The position numbers were made by a program, and so were the translations under genes. Below are positions 49,186-59,970 of a DNA stretch of 64,000 bases, piece by piece (positions within the stretch are counted from its first letter, which is position 1; every line of letters starts with the position of its first letter). The stretch is from the NCBI RefSeq assembly GCF_947331435.1, contig NZ_CAMZOF010000006.1, forward strand, positions 434,001 through 498,000, in the 5' to 3' direction. The notes under the pieces are model-generated. The model was given only the letters and a program-made list of their open reading frames with translations, was not told the origin of the DNA and ran no database searches. This DNA comes from Pelagibius sp. Alg239-R121. Lineage in GTDB: Bacteria > Pseudomonadota > Alphaproteobacteria > Kiloniellales > Kiloniellaceae.

Positions 49186-49743
49186 ATGAAAGACAATCTT
49201 GAGAAGACTTGGGTAACGATGCTTTGTCTGCATTGCGGTCTCGCAGCAGTCATCGTCGTAGTCACATCGTTTGGGCTTTACCTGGAACCCTTGGACAACG
49301 GTCTAAATGCGGACCATCTCCTGGACCTTCACAAGATGGCAGGTTTTGTCGTCGTTGCGCTGGCCGCGCCATGCTTCGTGTGGCGATCACTGGCTGGCGC
49401 CCCTCCTCGGACAAGGCACTCAGCTGGCCGGCGATACAAAGCGGTTTGTGTGGCTCACGGCCTCTTGCTGTCGAGTATCCTGTTGCTTCCCGTCTCCGGC
49501 GTTTTGGCGATCGTATGGAGTGGCCGGGATGTGTCGTGGCTGGGTTTACACCTAATCTCGGCAGGGCCGAAAAGTGAAACGCTCCGTGCACTATGCCTGA
49601 CCCTGCACGAACTATCGGCGTTTCTCATGGCCGCGGTGCTGCTCGGACATTTGATCCTTGCCTTGAGAGGGCTCGTGATCGAACGAGATGGAGCGGTTTA
49701 CCGCCTGTTTTCCAGACGCCTTATTGTGAAGCGGGCAGAATAG
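49186..49743 (+). CDS. Cytochrome b561-like membrane protein
   Basis: A 185-residue four-helix membrane protein of the cytochrome b561/b-type family. Histidines likely to hold the two hemes sit in LCLHCGL, LDLHKMAG, VAHGLLL, TLHELSA and LLGHLIL. Relatives carry electrons across the inner membrane. The ATG at 49186 is chosen since GGAG lies 5 bases before; the ATG at 49147 has none. It is 45 bases after the PAP2 gene and probably cotranscribed. Confidence 0.8.
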   Translation: MKDNLEKTWVTMLCLHCGLAAVIVVVTSFGLYLEPLDNGLNADHLLDLHKMAGFVVVALAAPCFVWRSLAGAPPRTRHSAGRRYKAVCVAHGLLLSSILLLPVSGVLAIVWSGRDVSWLGLHLISAGPKSETLRALCLTLHELSAFLMAAVLLGHLILALRGLVIERDGAVYRLFSRRLIVKRAE

Positions 49744-49842
49744 AAGACAGCCTGCTTGTCTTGACCAGGATCATTGCTCGCTGGTCCCGAAGGCGCGTGA
49801 GAACAGCTTCGGTCGAAATAATCTGCTGAAATCTTGAAAGAA

Positions 49843-49918
49843 TGGTGAGCCCGACAGGATTCGAACCTGTGACCCGCTGATTAAAAGTCAGCTGCTCTAC
49901 CAACTGAGCTACGGGCCC
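49843..49918 (-). tRNA. tRNA-Lys (anticodon TTT)
   Basis: On the minus strand GGGCCCG pairs with CGGGCTC (one G-U), followed by A and encoded CCA (49843-49845). The anticodon stem CTGAC closes the loop TTTTAAT, giving TTT. D-loop TTGGTA and T-loop TTCGAAT are standard. Confidence 0.96.
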
Positions 49919-50221
49919 ACTCTGCCCACTGGCGTGAGCGGGCGCACCATAGGGCCGGGATGGGATTCGGTCAACCTCGAGAAACAGCGATTTTGGCTCC
50001 GAATTGCGATTTTTCTCCTGTGTTGTCGACTGCGTATAGAAACAGCCCAGGAATCAAGACTTTTCAGCCGAATTTGGCGGGCGATTAAAGCGTTAAACCG
50101 GGCTTCTATGCCCAGATGATTCCTAAATCTATTCGAATCTGGTGAATCTGCGCCCAACAATTTGTTTGTTTGGCCTCCACCGACTTCATACCATTCGCGC
50201 TGCAAAAATGCGGGGAGCAAG

Positions 50222-50791
50222 ATGATAGACAATGAACAGGCATCGCAGCCAGAAATCCGAAAGATTGTCGTGCAGCTGGAGGAGACCTATAGCGAGGCAG
50301 GCCGGCAGGTCGAGGGGGCGAAACACAAGGTCACTGTAGCCGCAGTCATTCGGAACCCCTTCGCGGGACACTATGTCGACGATCTGGCACCGCTTTACGA
50401 TCTCGGCCGCAATATCAGTGGCATGCTCGCTGACCGGGGCGTTCAGGTTCTCGGCGTAAAACCTGAAGAGGTGACAAGCTATGGCAAGGGCGCCGTGGTT
50501 GGTGTCGATGGCGAGTTGGAACATGCCGCCGCGCTGATACATCCTCGATTTGGAGCACCTGTGCGCGCAGCAGTCGGCAAGGGCGACGACATTATTCCCT
50601 CAACCAAGAAGATGGGCGGTCCGGGCTCGGTCATCGTGATGCCGTTGACCAACAAAGACAGCATCTGGGAATTCGACGATATGGATGCAACAGAAATTAC
50701 CGTGCCCGACGCGCCGAGGAGCGATGAGATCCTGGTGGCTGTCGCATTGGGGATAGGCGGGCGGCCGTTGAACCGGATCAAGCCGGATTAA
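50222..50791 (+). CDS. Amino acid synthesis (AA_synth, DUF1185) family protein
   Basis: A 189-residue protein. RKIVVQLEETYSEAGRQV near the N-terminus, VAAVIRNPFAGHYVDDLAPL, SYGKGAVVGVDGELEHAAAL and HPRFGAPVRAAVGKG are characteristic of PF06684. The family was named after an amino-acid synthesis link, but the reaction is not established. ATG 50222 follows GGGAG. The EthD gene is 21 bases downstream. Confidence 0.88.
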   Translation: MIDNEQASQPEIRKIVVQLEETYSEAGRQVEGAKHKVTVAAVIRNPFAGHYVDDLAPLYDLGRNISGMLADRGVQVLGVKPEEVTSYGKGAVVGVDGELEHAAALIHPRFGAPVRAAVGKGDDIIPSTKKMGGPGSVIVMPLTNKDSIWEFDDMDATEITVPDAPRSDEILVAVALGIGGRPLNRIKPD

Positions 50792-50812
50792 TTCACGCAG
50801 AAGGGAGACGGC

Positions 50813-51124
50813 ATGTTCAAAGCAATGATTCTACTGAAACGGAGCGAAGGAAGCGATTTCGAGAGCTTCAAAACCTGGTGGTTGAAGGATCACAGGCCCC
50901 TCGCCCAGCAGCTCCCCAACCTGCGGCGAGCCGTCTTTAATGTCGTTGAGGGCGACGGTTCAGGTGAGTTCGACGGAATCTCCGAGCTCTGGTTCGACAG
51001 CCATGCTGATTTCGATTCGGCCTACAAGTCGGACATCGGCAAAGCTGTGGCGGAGGATTCGATGGCCCATGTTGCGCGCCGGGAGCGCCTTTTTATAGCC
51101 GAGCACATCGTCAAAGACAGTTAA
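50813..51124 (+). CDS. EthD-family protein
   Basis: A 103-residue small ferredoxin-like alpha/beta protein: MFKAMILLKRSEGSDFESFK, WWLKDHRPLAQQLPNLRRAVFNVV and ELWFDSHADFDSAYKSD match the EthD dimeric barrel. EthD proteins occur with degradation enzymes and are often of unclear role. GGGAGA precedes the ATG. It appears to be in one unit with the AA_synth gene. Confidence 0.85.
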   Translation: MFKAMILLKRSEGSDFESFKTWWLKDHRPLAQQLPNLRRAVFNVVEGDGSGEFDGISELWFDSHADFDSAYKSDIGKAVAEDSMAHVARRERLFIAEHIVKDS

Positions 51125-51172
51125 CCTCAGTTTCTCGTCTACCCATCATCAGGGACAAGCAAAACAGTTGGG

Positions 51173-51685
51173 TTAGTCCATCGGATTGCTTTGAAAGCGT
51201 TCTTTCAATCGAGTCGCAGTCAAGGGGCTGACGAAGGTTGAGATATCGCCGCCCAGTTTGCCGATCTCCTTGACGAAACGCGAAGAGATGAACTGCTGAC
51301 GCTCGGACGCCATCAGGAACATGGTTTCGATCTCTTTATCGAGACGGGCGTTCATTGCCGCCATCTGGAATTCGTATTCAAAGTCAGATACGGCGCGCAG
51401 GCCACGGATGATGACTGCCGCTCCGGTATCGCGCGCAAAGTGAACCAACAGATTGTCGAAGGCCATGACTTCAATGTCGAGCCCGGTACGACGTAGTTCG
51501 GCGATATCGTCGAGTACCATCTCGACCCGTTCGTCGGTCGAGAACATAGGCCCTTTGCCGGCATTGCGCGCGACCGCGATGATCAGTTTGTCGACCAGCT
51601 TGGCGCCACGCGTAATAATGTCCAGGTGACCATTGGTGATCGGGTCGAATGTCCCGGGATATAGTCCGATCCGTTTCCCGCTCAT
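51173..51685 (-). CDS. coaD: Phosphopantetheine adenylyltransferase CoaD
   Basis: A 170-residue PPAT. The nucleotidyltransferase signatures are clear: GLYPGTFDPITNGHLDII with the T/H-x-x-H motif, and late ISSRFVKEIGKLGGDIS. RGLRAVSDFEYEFQMA is the phosphopantetheine-binding strand. It converts 4'-phosphopantetheine and ATP to dephospho-CoA. ATG 51685 with GGAGAGGT just before it is chosen; the longer frame adds 14 residues unlike the family. It lies about 190 bases downstream of gyrA in the same direction, as in many alphaproteobacteria. Confidence 0.95.
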   Translation of the reverse strand: MSGKRIGLYPGTFDPITNGHLDIITRGAKLVDKLIIAVARNAGKGPMFSTDERVEMVLDDIAELRRTGLDIEVMAFDNLLVHFARDTGAAVIIRGLRAVSDFEYEFQMAAMNARLDKEIETMFLMASERQQFISSRFVKEIGKLGGDISTFVSPLTATRLKERFQSNPMD

Positions 51686-51873
51686 ACCTCTCCATCCCTC
51701 GTGATCCGGCCCAAAACCCGGTTGCATTTCATCGATTTAGTAAAATCCGCTACCAGTCTCTGGTGTTGAACGACACACAGGAATTCACAAAGTCGCGGGA
51801 AGCGATTCTGTGAGTTCGCGTGCATTGAGATCCGTCGTTTTGGCGTATTTGCTGTTTCTGTCAGCCTTAATCC

Positions 51874-54735
51874 CTACGCGTCGGATTCATCGGAAGGATC
51901 ATCCCCGACTTGATCGCCTGGATCAACGGAATCCTCGGGCGAAGGGTTCTCAGCCCCGGTCACTGCATCCCCGTCCGCGCCGGCAGTGCTTTCCTCGCCC
52001 TCTTCTCCGATCGATTCATCGTCCTCGGCATCTTCTGCGCCGTCGTCGGACAAGCGGGTTACAGAGACGACCTTTTCATCATCGGCCACGTCGAGAACCT
52101 TGACGCCCCGGGTGGAACGGCCGGCGATGCGAATGCCTTCAACCGGGCAGCGGATGAGCTTTCCGCCGTCTGTCACCATGACGAGCTGGTCTTCCGATTC
52201 GACCGGGAAAACCGCAGCGACCGAAGTGGACCTGCCTCCGGAGCGTGTCAGATCGAGATTGGCGATACCCTGCCCACCCCGCTTGGTGATGCGGTACTCA
52301 TAGGCGGAGGAGCGCTTGCCGACACCGTCTTCGGCAATTGAGAGGATGAAGTCTTCCGACTCTGCCATTTCGGCGATGCGTTCCTGTGACAGTTCAGTCT
52401 CGACGCTATCGCTTTCTTCACCGTTTCCGCCGTTTTCAGTGCGGCGTAAAGCAGCTGCATAGCGCAGATAGCTGTCGCGTTCCTCGGTCGAAAACTCCGT
52501 ATGGCGCAGGATCGACATCGAAATAATCGTATCGCCCTTGGCAAGCTGAATGCCACGGACACCAACCGACGTCCGGCCGGAGAAGACCCGCACATCGCCG
52601 ACTGGGAAGCGGATACATTTTCCGCGTGCAGTGGCCAGCAAGACGTGGTCACTCTCGAGACAGGTCTGAACGTTGACCAGCCGCGCGCCTTCTTCCTCAA
52701 AGCGCATGGCGATCTTGCCGTTGGACATCACGCGGGTGAAATCCGACAGTTTATTTCGCCGGACACCACCGGTGGAAGTCGAGAACATGGCGTACATATC
52801 GCCCCAGGCGGTCTCGTCTTCCGGCAAGGGCATCATGGTCGTGATGGTTTCGCCTTCCTGCAAGGGCAACAGGTTGATGAGCGCCTTGCCGCGCGACGTC
52901 GGCGAGCCGAACGGCAGACGGTAGACCTTCATCTTGTAGACCATGCCGCGTGACGAGAAGAACAGCACAGGAGTATGGGTGTTGCAGACGAAAACCTGGC
53001 TGACGACATCCTCATCGCGGGTCGCCATGCCCGCCCGGCCTTTGCCACCACGCCGTTGCGCCCGGTAGGTATTCAGAGGCACGCGTTTGATATAGCCACC
53101 GAGGCTGACAGTGACGACCATATCCTCACGCTGGATCAGATCTTCGTCGTCATGATCGAAACCACCTTCGGCAATCAGGGTCCGGCGCGGTGTCGCAAAG
53201 CGGTCGCGCATATCGCGCAACTCTTCGCGCATGATGTCGAGCAGCCGGTCCCGGGATTCCAGGATCTCCAGGTAGTTTTTAATTTCCGCGGCGATTTCTT
53301 CCAGTTCCGCGGCGATCTTTTCGCGCTCCAGGCCGGTCAGGCGCTGCAGGCGTAATTCGAGGATCGCGCGGGCCTGGATTTCCGACAACCGGTAGGTTCC
53401 GGCATCCGAGACTGCCCGCCCCGGCTCGTCGATCAGTTTTATCAGCGGGGCGACGTCGGCGGCCGGCCATTCGCGCGCGGTCAACTGCTCGCGCGCCACG
53501 ACGGGATCGGGAGCCGCACGGATCAGGCGAATGATTTCGTCGATATTGGCAACCGCAATCGCCAAGCCTGCCAAGACATGCGCCCGATCGCGGGCCTTGC
53601 CGAGTTCGTAGATCGTCCGCCGGGTGATCACTTCCTCGCGGAAGGCCACGAAGGCGGCAATGATTGACTTGAGGTCCAGCAGTTCCGGTCGCCCGCCGTT
53701 GAGCGCCAGCATGTTGGCGCCGAAGGAGGTTTGCAGCGAACTGTGGCGGTAAAGCTGGTTGAGCACGACTTCGGCTTCGAAATCGCGCTTGATTTCGATC
53801 ACCACGCGAACCCCGTGACGATCACTCTCGTCGCGCAGATCGGCAATGCCTTCGACGACCTTGTCCCGGACCAGTTCGGCGATCCGCTCCAGCATGCGCG
53901 ATTTGTTGACCTGATACGGGACCTCGGAGACGATGATCGCCTGACGGTCCTTGCGGATCTCCTCAATTGCGGTCGCTGCGCGCATGGGGATGGAACCGCG
54001 CCCCGTATGATAGGCGTCGCGGATGCCCTTGCGCCCCAGAATGATACCGCCGGTCGGAAAGTCCGGGCCCGGCACGATTTCATTCAACTGGTCGATCGAG
54101 ATCTCGGGATCATCCACATAGGCCAGGCTGGCATCGACGACTTCGCCGAGGTTATGAGGCGGAATGTTCGTCGCCATGCCCACTGCGATGCCGCCGGCCC
54201 CATTGACCAGCAGATTCGGGTACCTGGCGGGTAACACCGAAGGTTCACGCGTGGTTTCGTCGTAGTTATCCTGGAAATCAACCGTATCGCGATCGATATC
54301 CTCAAGCAGCGCCTCGCTCGCGACCCGCATCAGACGGGCTTCGGTATAACGCATGGCCGCCGCGGGGTCGCCGTCCATCGAGCCGAAATTGCCCTGTCCG
54401 TCGATCAGCATCAGGCGCATGGAGAAATCCTGCGCCATACGCACCATGGCATCGTAGATCGCGCTGTCGCCGTGTGGATGGTATTGACCCATCACGTCAC
54501 CAACCACACGGGCTGATTTACGATAGGTGCGGTTCCAGTCGTAGCCTGCTTCTTTCATGGCGTAGAGAATACGCCGATGAACGGGTTTTAGGCCGTCGCG
54601 CACGTCGGGAAGTGCACGAGAGACAATGACGCTCATCGCATAATCGAGATACGAGCGCTTCATCTCTTCTTCGATGGTAACCGGAGTAATGTCGAAGCCG
54701 GAAGGCGAGCCTGGAGGCGTGGTACTGGAACTCAA
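51874..54735 (-). CDS. gyrA: DNA gyrase subunit A
   Basis: A 953-residue GyrA. DNA-cleaving Tyr130 sits in [10 protein letters not shown]; the quinolone-determining region reads [13 protein letters not shown] with Ser91 and Asp95 as in sensitive enzymes. The GyrA box QRRGGKG starts the C-terminal DNA-wrapping domain with its VxxxxxGxxxR blades. The last about 65 residues are strikingly acidic and probably act as a regulatory tail. Start is taken as TTG 54735 because AGGA lies about 9 bases upstream; the frame remains open to 54825 but those residues are not conserved in type. With GyrB it introduces negative supercoils. Confidence 0.96.
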   Translation of the reverse strand: MSSSTTPPGSPSGFDITPVTIEEEMKRSYLDYAMSVIVSRALPDVRDGLKPVHRRILYAMKEAGYDWNRTYRKSARVVGDVMGQYHPHGDSAIYDAMVRMAQDFSMRLMLIDGQGNFGSMDGDPAAAMRYTEARLMRVASEALLEDIDRDTVDFQDNYDETTREPSVLPARYPNLLVNGAGGIAVGMATNIPPHNLGEVVDASLAYVDDPEISIDQLNEIVPGPDFPTGGIILGRKGIRDAYHTGRGSIPMRAATAIEEIRKDRQAIIVSEVPYQVNKSRMLERIAELVRDKVVEGIADLRDESDRHGVRVVIEIKRDFEAEVVLNQLYRHSSLQTSFGANMLALNGGRPELLDLKSIIAAFVAFREEVITRRTIYELGKARDRAHVLAGLAIAVANIDEIIRLIRAAPDPVVAREQLTAREWPAADVAPLIKLIDEPGRAVSDAGTYRLSEIQARAILELRLQRLTGLEREKIAAELEEIAAEIKNYLEILESRDRLLDIMREELRDMRDRFATPRRTLIAEGGFDHDDEDLIQREDMVVTVSLGGYIKRVPLNTYRAQRRGGKGRAGMATRDEDVVSQVFVCNTHTPVLFFSSRGMVYKMKVYRLPFGSPTSRGKALINLLPLQEGETITTMMPLPEDETAWGDMYAMFSTSTGGVRRNKLSDFTRVMSNGKIAMRFEEEGARLVNVQTCLESDHVLLATARGKCIRFPVGDVRVFSGRTSVGVRGIQLAKGDTIISMSILRHTEFSTEERDSYLRYAAALRRTENGGNGEESDSVETELSQERIAEMAESEDFILSIAEDGVGKRSSAYEYRITKRGGQGIANLDLTRSGGRSTSVAAVFPVESEDQLVMVTDGGKLIRCPVEGIRIAGRSTRGVKVLDVADDEKVVSVTRLSDDGAEDAEDDESIGEEGEESTAGADGDAVTGAENPSPEDSVDPGDQVGDDPSDESDA

Positions 54736-55229
54736 AAAACTGTCCTGTCGAACTGCTGAGAAAGAAATTTCGTGGCGCTGAAGCAGGAATGCGATTCGTT
54801 TCGAACCGAGCCTCAGTGACGACAATATGTAGCAAAATTCCCCTGCCTGAACAACAAAATGCAGCGACTGACAGCTTCCAGAAAATTGCTATTAACATAT
54901 TGTTTTTAATGGGAATATTTTTAATTTTCCCAACCCATCTTCATAAAAGCCGAATCACCTGTCTCATCTGGCAATTTCTGAAGGTTTTTTTACCGATTCG
55001 CAGCCGTAAAAAGAGGTTCTTAAGTCCGAAGATTTGGCCTGCAGGGTTTCTTAGTAATTGATACATCTTATGCGCGTATACGATTCGAGTCATGCGACTG
55101 CTTCGAACAGGGAAAAGTCGTGTTCCCGCCGCGCGAACCCTAGGCGTGACCAGGAGCATCGGCCTGTAAACAAAAGATTTGCCTTAAAAGTTCTTAAACG
55201 CCTCATCGTCCAGAATAAGGGATCGGAAA
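54736..55229. other. Divergent intergenic region, partly AT-rich
   Basis: Spacer between gyrA (leftward) and the binding protein gene (rightward). Around 54890-54990 it is AT-rich and contains a TGGGAA/TTCCCA inverted repeat. It must hold both promoters, but I cannot assign hexamers with confidence. No gene is seen. Confidence 0.45.
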
Positions 55230-56432
55230 GTGCCGGAACACCTGAATAAAACAATGACAAAACTCTCACTTACGCTTTTGTTTGCTGCTGCCACCTTTGT
55301 TGCAGGCCCGCTTACCGTCAACGCGAACACGCCAATCATTGTTGGTATGGATGCCGATATGTCATCCGGCGCTTCGGTGTCGGGTGAAGCCATAAAACGC
55401 GGCGCTCAGATTGCAATCGACGAGATCAATGCGCGCGGTGGCGTCCTGGGGAGTCAGTTAGAACTGAGGGTCCTCGATCACAGGGGCAACCCTGCGCGCG
55501 GTAAGGACAATATCGAGGAACTGGGTGAAACCGAAGGCGTCGTTGCCGTCGTCGGCGGCATTCACACACCGGTTGCGCTTGCTGAACTCGATATTATTCA
55601 CCAGAACGAACTAATCTATCTCGGTGCCTGGGCAGCAGGAACACCCGTGGTCGATAACGGGCGTGATCCGAATTATGTTTTTCGAGTATCCGTTCGCGAT
55701 CAATTTGCAGGCGAATTTCTTCTGTTGGCTGCTGTCGACCGCGGACACGCTTCGCCCTGTCTTCTGCTCGAGGAGACAGGTTGGGGACGTTCCAGTGAAA
55801 GGGCCTTTAAAACAGCCGCGAAGAAACACGCGACTGGAATTGTTGACATCCAGTGGTTCAAATGGGGCGTATCGAACCTCAGCGAGCACTTGCGTCTCTT
55901 TAAGGAACGCGGATGTGACGTCGTCATGTTGGTGGCGAATCCCCGCGAAGGTGCTGTCGCGATCCGGTCAATGCTGTCTTTGGATAAATCCCAACGCCTG
56001 CCCATTGTATCCCATTGGGGTATCACCGGCGGAGATTTCAGTGCTGCGGTTGGTCAGGACTTTTCAGAAATTGATCTGGTTTTCCTTCAGACCTATTCCT
56101 TCATCAACCCGACACATCCCGAACGCGCCGCACAGGTGATCGAGAGCTATCTCACGCGCCACGATGATGTTTCGACAGTGGAAGAAATTGCGGCGCCGGT
56201 TGGGACTGCGCATGCTTACGATCTGATCCACCTTCTCGCGATGGCGCTTGAAACGGCGGGAACGACGGACCGAGCCAAGGTTCGTGAAGCCCTCGAAAAT
56301 TTACCGGAATATAATGGCCTGATCCGCGATTACGCGCCTGCCTTTACACCTGAACGACACGACGCGTTGGATGCCAGCGATTTCTCCTTAGCCCGCTTTG
56401 CGCCCAATGGCGCGATCGTTCCGGCAGAGTAG
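55230..56432 (+). CDS. Periplasmic binding protein (Leu/Ile/Val-binding type), probable sensor partner
   Basis: A 400-residue type I periplasmic binding protein with a signal peptide (hydrophobic core about 12-28, cut near VNA). [50 protein letters not shown] and [13 protein letters not shown] match branched-chain amino acid/amide-binding proteins. Start may be GTG 55230 or ATG 55254. No permease or ATPase gene is near; instead, a hybrid histidine kinase gene starts 19 bases after the stop. This resembles LuxP/LuxQ-like pairs, where a binding protein hands ligand information to a kinase. Ligand unknown. Confidence 0.85.
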   Translation: MPEHLNKTMTKLSLTLLFAAATFVAGPLTVNANTPIIVGMDADMSSGASVSGEAIKRGAQIAIDEINARGGVLGSQLELRVLDHRGNPARGKDNIEELGETEGVVAVVGGIHTPVALAELDIIHQNELIYLGAWAAGTPVVDNGRDPNYVFRVSVRDQFAGEFLLLAAVDRGHASPCLLLEETGWGRSSERAFKTAAKKHATGIVDIQWFKWGVSNLSEHLRLFKERGCDVVMLVANPREGAVAIRSMLSLDKSQRLPIVSHWGITGGDFSAAVGQDFSEIDLVFLQTYSFINPTHPERAAQVIESYLTRHDDVSTVEEIAAPVGTAHAYDLIHLLAMALETAGTTDRAKVREALENLPEYNGLIRDYAPAFTPERHDALDASDFSLARFAPNGAIVPAE

Positions 56433-56451
56433 AGTCGGGATCATCAAGCAT

Positions 56452-59400
56452 ATGGGGGCAAAGAAACAGTCGCAGGGTATCCTGACCTACATTGCGCTGC
56501 GCGTGATGGTGCCGATGATCATTGCGTTGGCGGCTGCGGCCGTATTCACGGTTCGTGAAATCGATGAGACGAACACAACCTTCGTCGAAGAACAGCTCGC
56601 GACCCAATCTCTGCACACTGCGGAGATTCTAGGGTTCAGACTGGAAAACCTTGTCGATGCGGTCAATGCTCTGGCGGAGAACGACATCTTCGTAAACGGG
56701 CTGGTCGACGAAACCAACAGACACACCTATCTACCGGCCTATTTTGCGTCGCTTCGTCTGCCGGGCAGCCAAAAGAACAATATTATCCTGACAGACTACA
56801 AGGGACGGCCCATCGCGTCGACGCAGGGCAAAGTGAACTTTAAGGGGGAAAACTGGGTCAGCACGGTCATGTCGGGCGATTCGCTGTTACTGATCGATGC
56901 TCAGAAACTGATCATTGCCGTTCCAATCGTAAATAATGGCATGCCAGAGGGGATGCTTGTTACCGTGTACGATGCAGAGGGCTTGGTGGAGACGCTCGAT
57001 TTTCCTTCTCTCTCCCGCTTAAGCGCAGTGGTAGACATCAGTACAGGGCTGGTTATCTATTCATCGGTTGAAGCCTTCGCTCGCCAAGGCGAGAAAGATC
57101 CTGGGCGAAAGGTTGAGGGTTGGGTGCAAAGCCGGAGTTTTGTGAACAGCCACGGTGAATCTAAAAATTTTGGCGGCAATTTGATCGTCGTTACCGGCGA
57201 ACTGACGAAAGAAGCATTCGCGGTTTCCGAGGAAATCAGCAAGGTTATTCTGTTCGCCTTTGCCGCTGCAGGTCTTGCCCTTCTGATCACGACCGGATTG
57301 ATTACGTCGCTTGTCAGACGGCCATTGGTCGGCCTGCTCAAAACCGTCAAGAGCATTAGTTCCGGTGCTTCATTGAACGAACGCGCTCAGGTGGAGGGTG
57401 CCAAAGAATTCCGCCAGCTGAGTTTCGCATTTAATGGCATGCTGGAACGCATCGCAGAATCCACAGCATCCAGGGAACAGGCCGAACAGGCCAATAAGGC
57501 GAAATCCGAATTCCTGGCAACTATGAGCCATGAGATCCGGACTCCCATGAATGGGGTGATCGGAATGACCGGTCTGCTGCTGGAAAGCAAGTTGGAGCAG
57601 GATCAGCGGAAGTACGCGGAAACCATCCGTGAGTCCGGTGAAGCCCTATTGGCGATCATCAACGACATTTTAGACTTCTCCAAGCTGGAAGCCGGCAAGG
57701 TCGAATTGGAACTGGTCGATTTCGCCCCTGTTGCCATGGTGGAAACGGTGACCGATTTGGTGGCTCAGCGCGCAATCGCAAATGGCAACGAGATCCAATC
57801 CTATATTGATCCTGCAGTCCCTCAGGCCGTGCGCTCGGATGTTGCCCGCGTGCGCCAGATCCTGCTGAATCTGGCGGGAAATGCGACCAAATTTACCAAA
57901 GATGGTTCTATCTCCGTCACCTGCACCTTAGATGACAGCTCCAGCGCCGAACGTTGCGTCCTGAAGTTTTCGGTGGCCGATACCGGCATCGGTATCCCGA
58001 AGGAAGCGCAAGACAAGCTGTTCCAGAAGTTCAGTCAGGCCGATGCATCCACCACGCGAAAGTTTGGCGGTACCGGTTTGGGACTCGCGATCTGCCGGCA
58101 GTTGGTCCAGCTAATGAACGGTGAAATCGGTATTGAGAGTGAACCTGGTCAGGGAAGCACCTTTAGCTTCACTCTGCCCGTTGAACCCGCGGTTGCAAAG
58201 ATCGAGGCCGTGTCGACGGTCTCGCCGAAGGAAGAGTTAAAAGGCAAGAAAGCGTTGATCGTGGACGATTCCGAAATGAACGTCCTGATTATGGAAAAAC
58301 AGCTCCAGTCCTGGGGCATGGAAACGGTTTCGACGCTCGATCCAAAGCAGGCGGTCGGCATTTTGCAGGCTGAATTGAAAAAGGACGCAGCCGTCGATCT
58401 TGTTTTCCTCGACTACATGATGCCCGATATCGACGGCGAACAGCTGATCAAGATGATCAAGGGTATTCCAGAATTTAAAGAGCTTCTGGTGATTTTGGCG
58501 ACGTCTGGCATGGCAAGCCGTAAGCTGAGTGAGCTTCAGGCGATGGGTTTCGCTGCACGTCTTGTGAAACCGCTCAAGCAGTCGGATCTGTTCGATTCGA
58601 TCAGCACTGTTCTGCTGAACGAGACGGTGTCTGCTGCTCCCGCTGCCAAACCGGCGTCGGCCATGTCCAGTGCGGTAACAGGGCGAATTCTGGTAGCTGA
58701 AGACAACATGGTGAACCAGATTGTTGCCGTGAAGATGCTGGAATCCATGGGGCACCATGCAGATGTCGCCGCCAATGGGCGCGAGGCGCTGAATGCCGTT
58801 CAAAAGATGCCGTACGACTTGGTCCTGATGGACATGCAGATGCCGGAAATGGACGGACTGCAGGCAACGCAGGCAATCCGTGCGTTGCCCAGCGACGTTT
58901 CGAACATTCCAATCGTGGCCCTGACAGCCAACGCAATCCAAGGCGACCAGGAGCGCTGTATCGAAGCCGGCATGAACGACTACATTAGTAAGCCGGTCGA
59001 GAAAAAGGCCCTCTTTGAGGTGCTTGAATCCTACCTGACACAGTCAAATACTTCGTCAGACGAGGCCGGCGAGACACAAAATGCGGACGCAGCATCTTCC
59101 GAACCTGCCAATACCGACCGGGCTCCAACACCCGTCGTCAAACTGGATCGCCTGCGCGAGCTTTGCGATGAAATCGGAGTCGAATCGCTGGAGATTATCT
59201 TGTCGTCCTACACAGACGACAGCCTGCAGCTGATGGATGACATCAGAGAGCTGACGGACCTTGCCGACATCGAAAACCTTAAGAACAGGCTTGAAACTCT
59301 GCAGGGCAGTTCGGAGAACGTAGGACTGACTTCCCTGTCTGAGCTCTGTGAAGAGGCTCTCGCTGCGTTACAGCATGGATTAACGGCCTTCGAAACCAAA

Positions 59401-59487
59401 CTGCTCGGTAATCTTGACGACGTTCATGACCAATCCTGCAGCGAGGTCAAAGACTGGCTGGACGAGGCCAAACGAAAGACCGCGTGA
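56452..59487 (+). CDS. Hybrid sensor histidine kinase with two receiver domains and a degenerate Hpt-like end
   Basis: A 1011-residue kinase. Membrane helix about 10-32, periplasmic sensor domain to about 265, second helix 268-290, HAMP, then His box [13 protein letters not shown], ATPase motifs ([28 protein letters not shown]), receiver 1 ([13 protein letters not shown]), receiver 2 ([14 protein letters not shown]) and a C-terminal helical Hpt-like domain. In the last, the H-x-L-K-G active site reads E948-T-L-Q-G-S-S, so the phosphorylatable His is missing (codon GAA at 59293). ATG 56452 is preferred; an upstream frame overlaps the binding protein gene. Output partner unknown. Confidence 0.9.
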   Translation: MGAKKQSQGILTYIALRVMVPMIIALAAAAVFTVREIDETNTTFVEEQLATQSLHTAEILGFRLENLVDAVNALAENDIFVNGLVDETNRHTYLPAYFASLRLPGSQKNNIILTDYKGRPIASTQGKVNFKGENWVSTVMSGDSLLLIDAQKLIIAVPIVNNGMPEGMLVTVYDAEGLVETLDFPSLSRLSAVVDISTGLVIYSSVEAFARQGEKDPGRKVEGWVQSRSFVNSHGESKNFGGNLIVVTGELTKEAFAVSEEISKVILFAFAAAGLALLITTGLITSLVRRPLVGLLKTVKSISSGASLNERAQVEGAKEFRQLSFAFNGMLERIAESTASREQAEQANKAKSEFLATMSHEIRTPMNGVIGMTGLLLESKLEQDQRKYAETIRESGEALLAIINDILDFSKLEAGKVELELVDFAPVAMVETVTDLVAQRAIANGNEIQSYIDPAVPQAVRSDVARVRQILLNLAGNATKFTKDGSISVTCTLDDSSSAERCVLKFSVADTGIGIPKEAQDKLFQKFSQADASTTRKFGGTGLGLAICRQLVQLMNGEIGIESEPGQGSTFSFTLPVEPAVAKIEAVSTVSPKEELKGKKALIVDDSEMNVLIMEKQLQSWGMETVSTLDPKQAVGILQAELKKDAAVDLVFLDYMMPDIDGEQLIKMIKGIPEFKELLVILATSGMASRKLSELQAMGFAARLVKPLKQSDLFDSISTVLLNETVSAAPAAKPASAMSSAVTGRILVAEDNMVNQIVAVKMLESMGHHADVAANGREALNAVQKMPYDLVLMDMQMPEMDGLQATQAIRALPSDVSNIPIVALTANAIQGDQERCIEAGMNDYISKPVEKKALFEVLESYLTQSNTSSDEAGETQNADAASSEPANTDRAPTPVVKLDRLRELCDEIGVESLEIILSSYTDDSLQLMDDIRELTDLADIENLKNRLETLQGSSENVGLTSLSELCEEALAALQHGLTAFETKLLGNLDDVHDQSCSEVKDWLDEAKRKTA

Positions 59488-59496
59488 GTTCCCAAC

Positions 59497-59952
59497 CTAG
59501 CGCGCAGTCTTACCGAAAATCATATCCACATGAAGAATACCGGCGTCGTCGTAGGGTTCGCCCGGAACGCGCACGAATCCGAGGCTGCCGTAAAAGGCTT
59601 CCTGCTCGATTTGAGCGGACAGCTTTATCGGTGACTGACTGTAGAGACGCCCCGATTCTGCGATTGCTGCCTCCATCAGGACACGGCCGAGCCCCTGCCC
59701 CCTCGCTGACTTTCGTAGCACCACTCGAGACAGGGTAATCTCATCGCCGTGATCGGGACCTCGCAGGCGGAGGTAACCTGCGAGGTTGCGGTCGATCAAA
59801 AGCAAAAGATGGCGAGCGTGCCGGTCCAGACCGTCGATATCGGGAAACAGCGATTGCTGTTCGACCACAAAGACCTCATTGCGGAGCTGCAACAGGTCGT
59901 AGAGCTGGTCGCGGTCCAGATCCTTGAAGTCTGCCCAGATGAGATTTTGCAC
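59497..59952 (-). CDS. ElaA-type GNAT acetyltransferase
   Basis: A 151-residue GNAT protein of the ElaA group: WADFKDLDRDQLYDLLQLRN and EVFVVEQQSLFPDIDGLD are the hallmark opening, followed by the acetyl-CoA loop RKSARGQGLGRVLMEAAI and FYGSLGFVRVPGEPYDDAGI. GTG start. ElaA proteins acetylate unknown small substrates. It is placed just downstream of ssb (18 bases) and may share its transcript. Confidence 0.88.
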   Translation of the reverse strand: MQNLIWADFKDLDRDQLYDLLQLRNEVFVVEQQSLFPDIDGLDRHARHLLLLIDRNLAGYLRLRGPDHGDEITLSRVVLRKSARGQGLGRVLMEAAIAESGRLYSQSPIKLSAQIEQEAFYGSLGFVRVPGEPYDDAGILHVDMIFGKTAR

Positions 59953-59970
59953 CAGTGTTCTAGACCGAAT

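Noticed and set aside
55230-56432. ABC amino-acid uptake system
   Set aside because: There are no permease or ATPase genes on either side; the only partner is the hybrid kinase gene.
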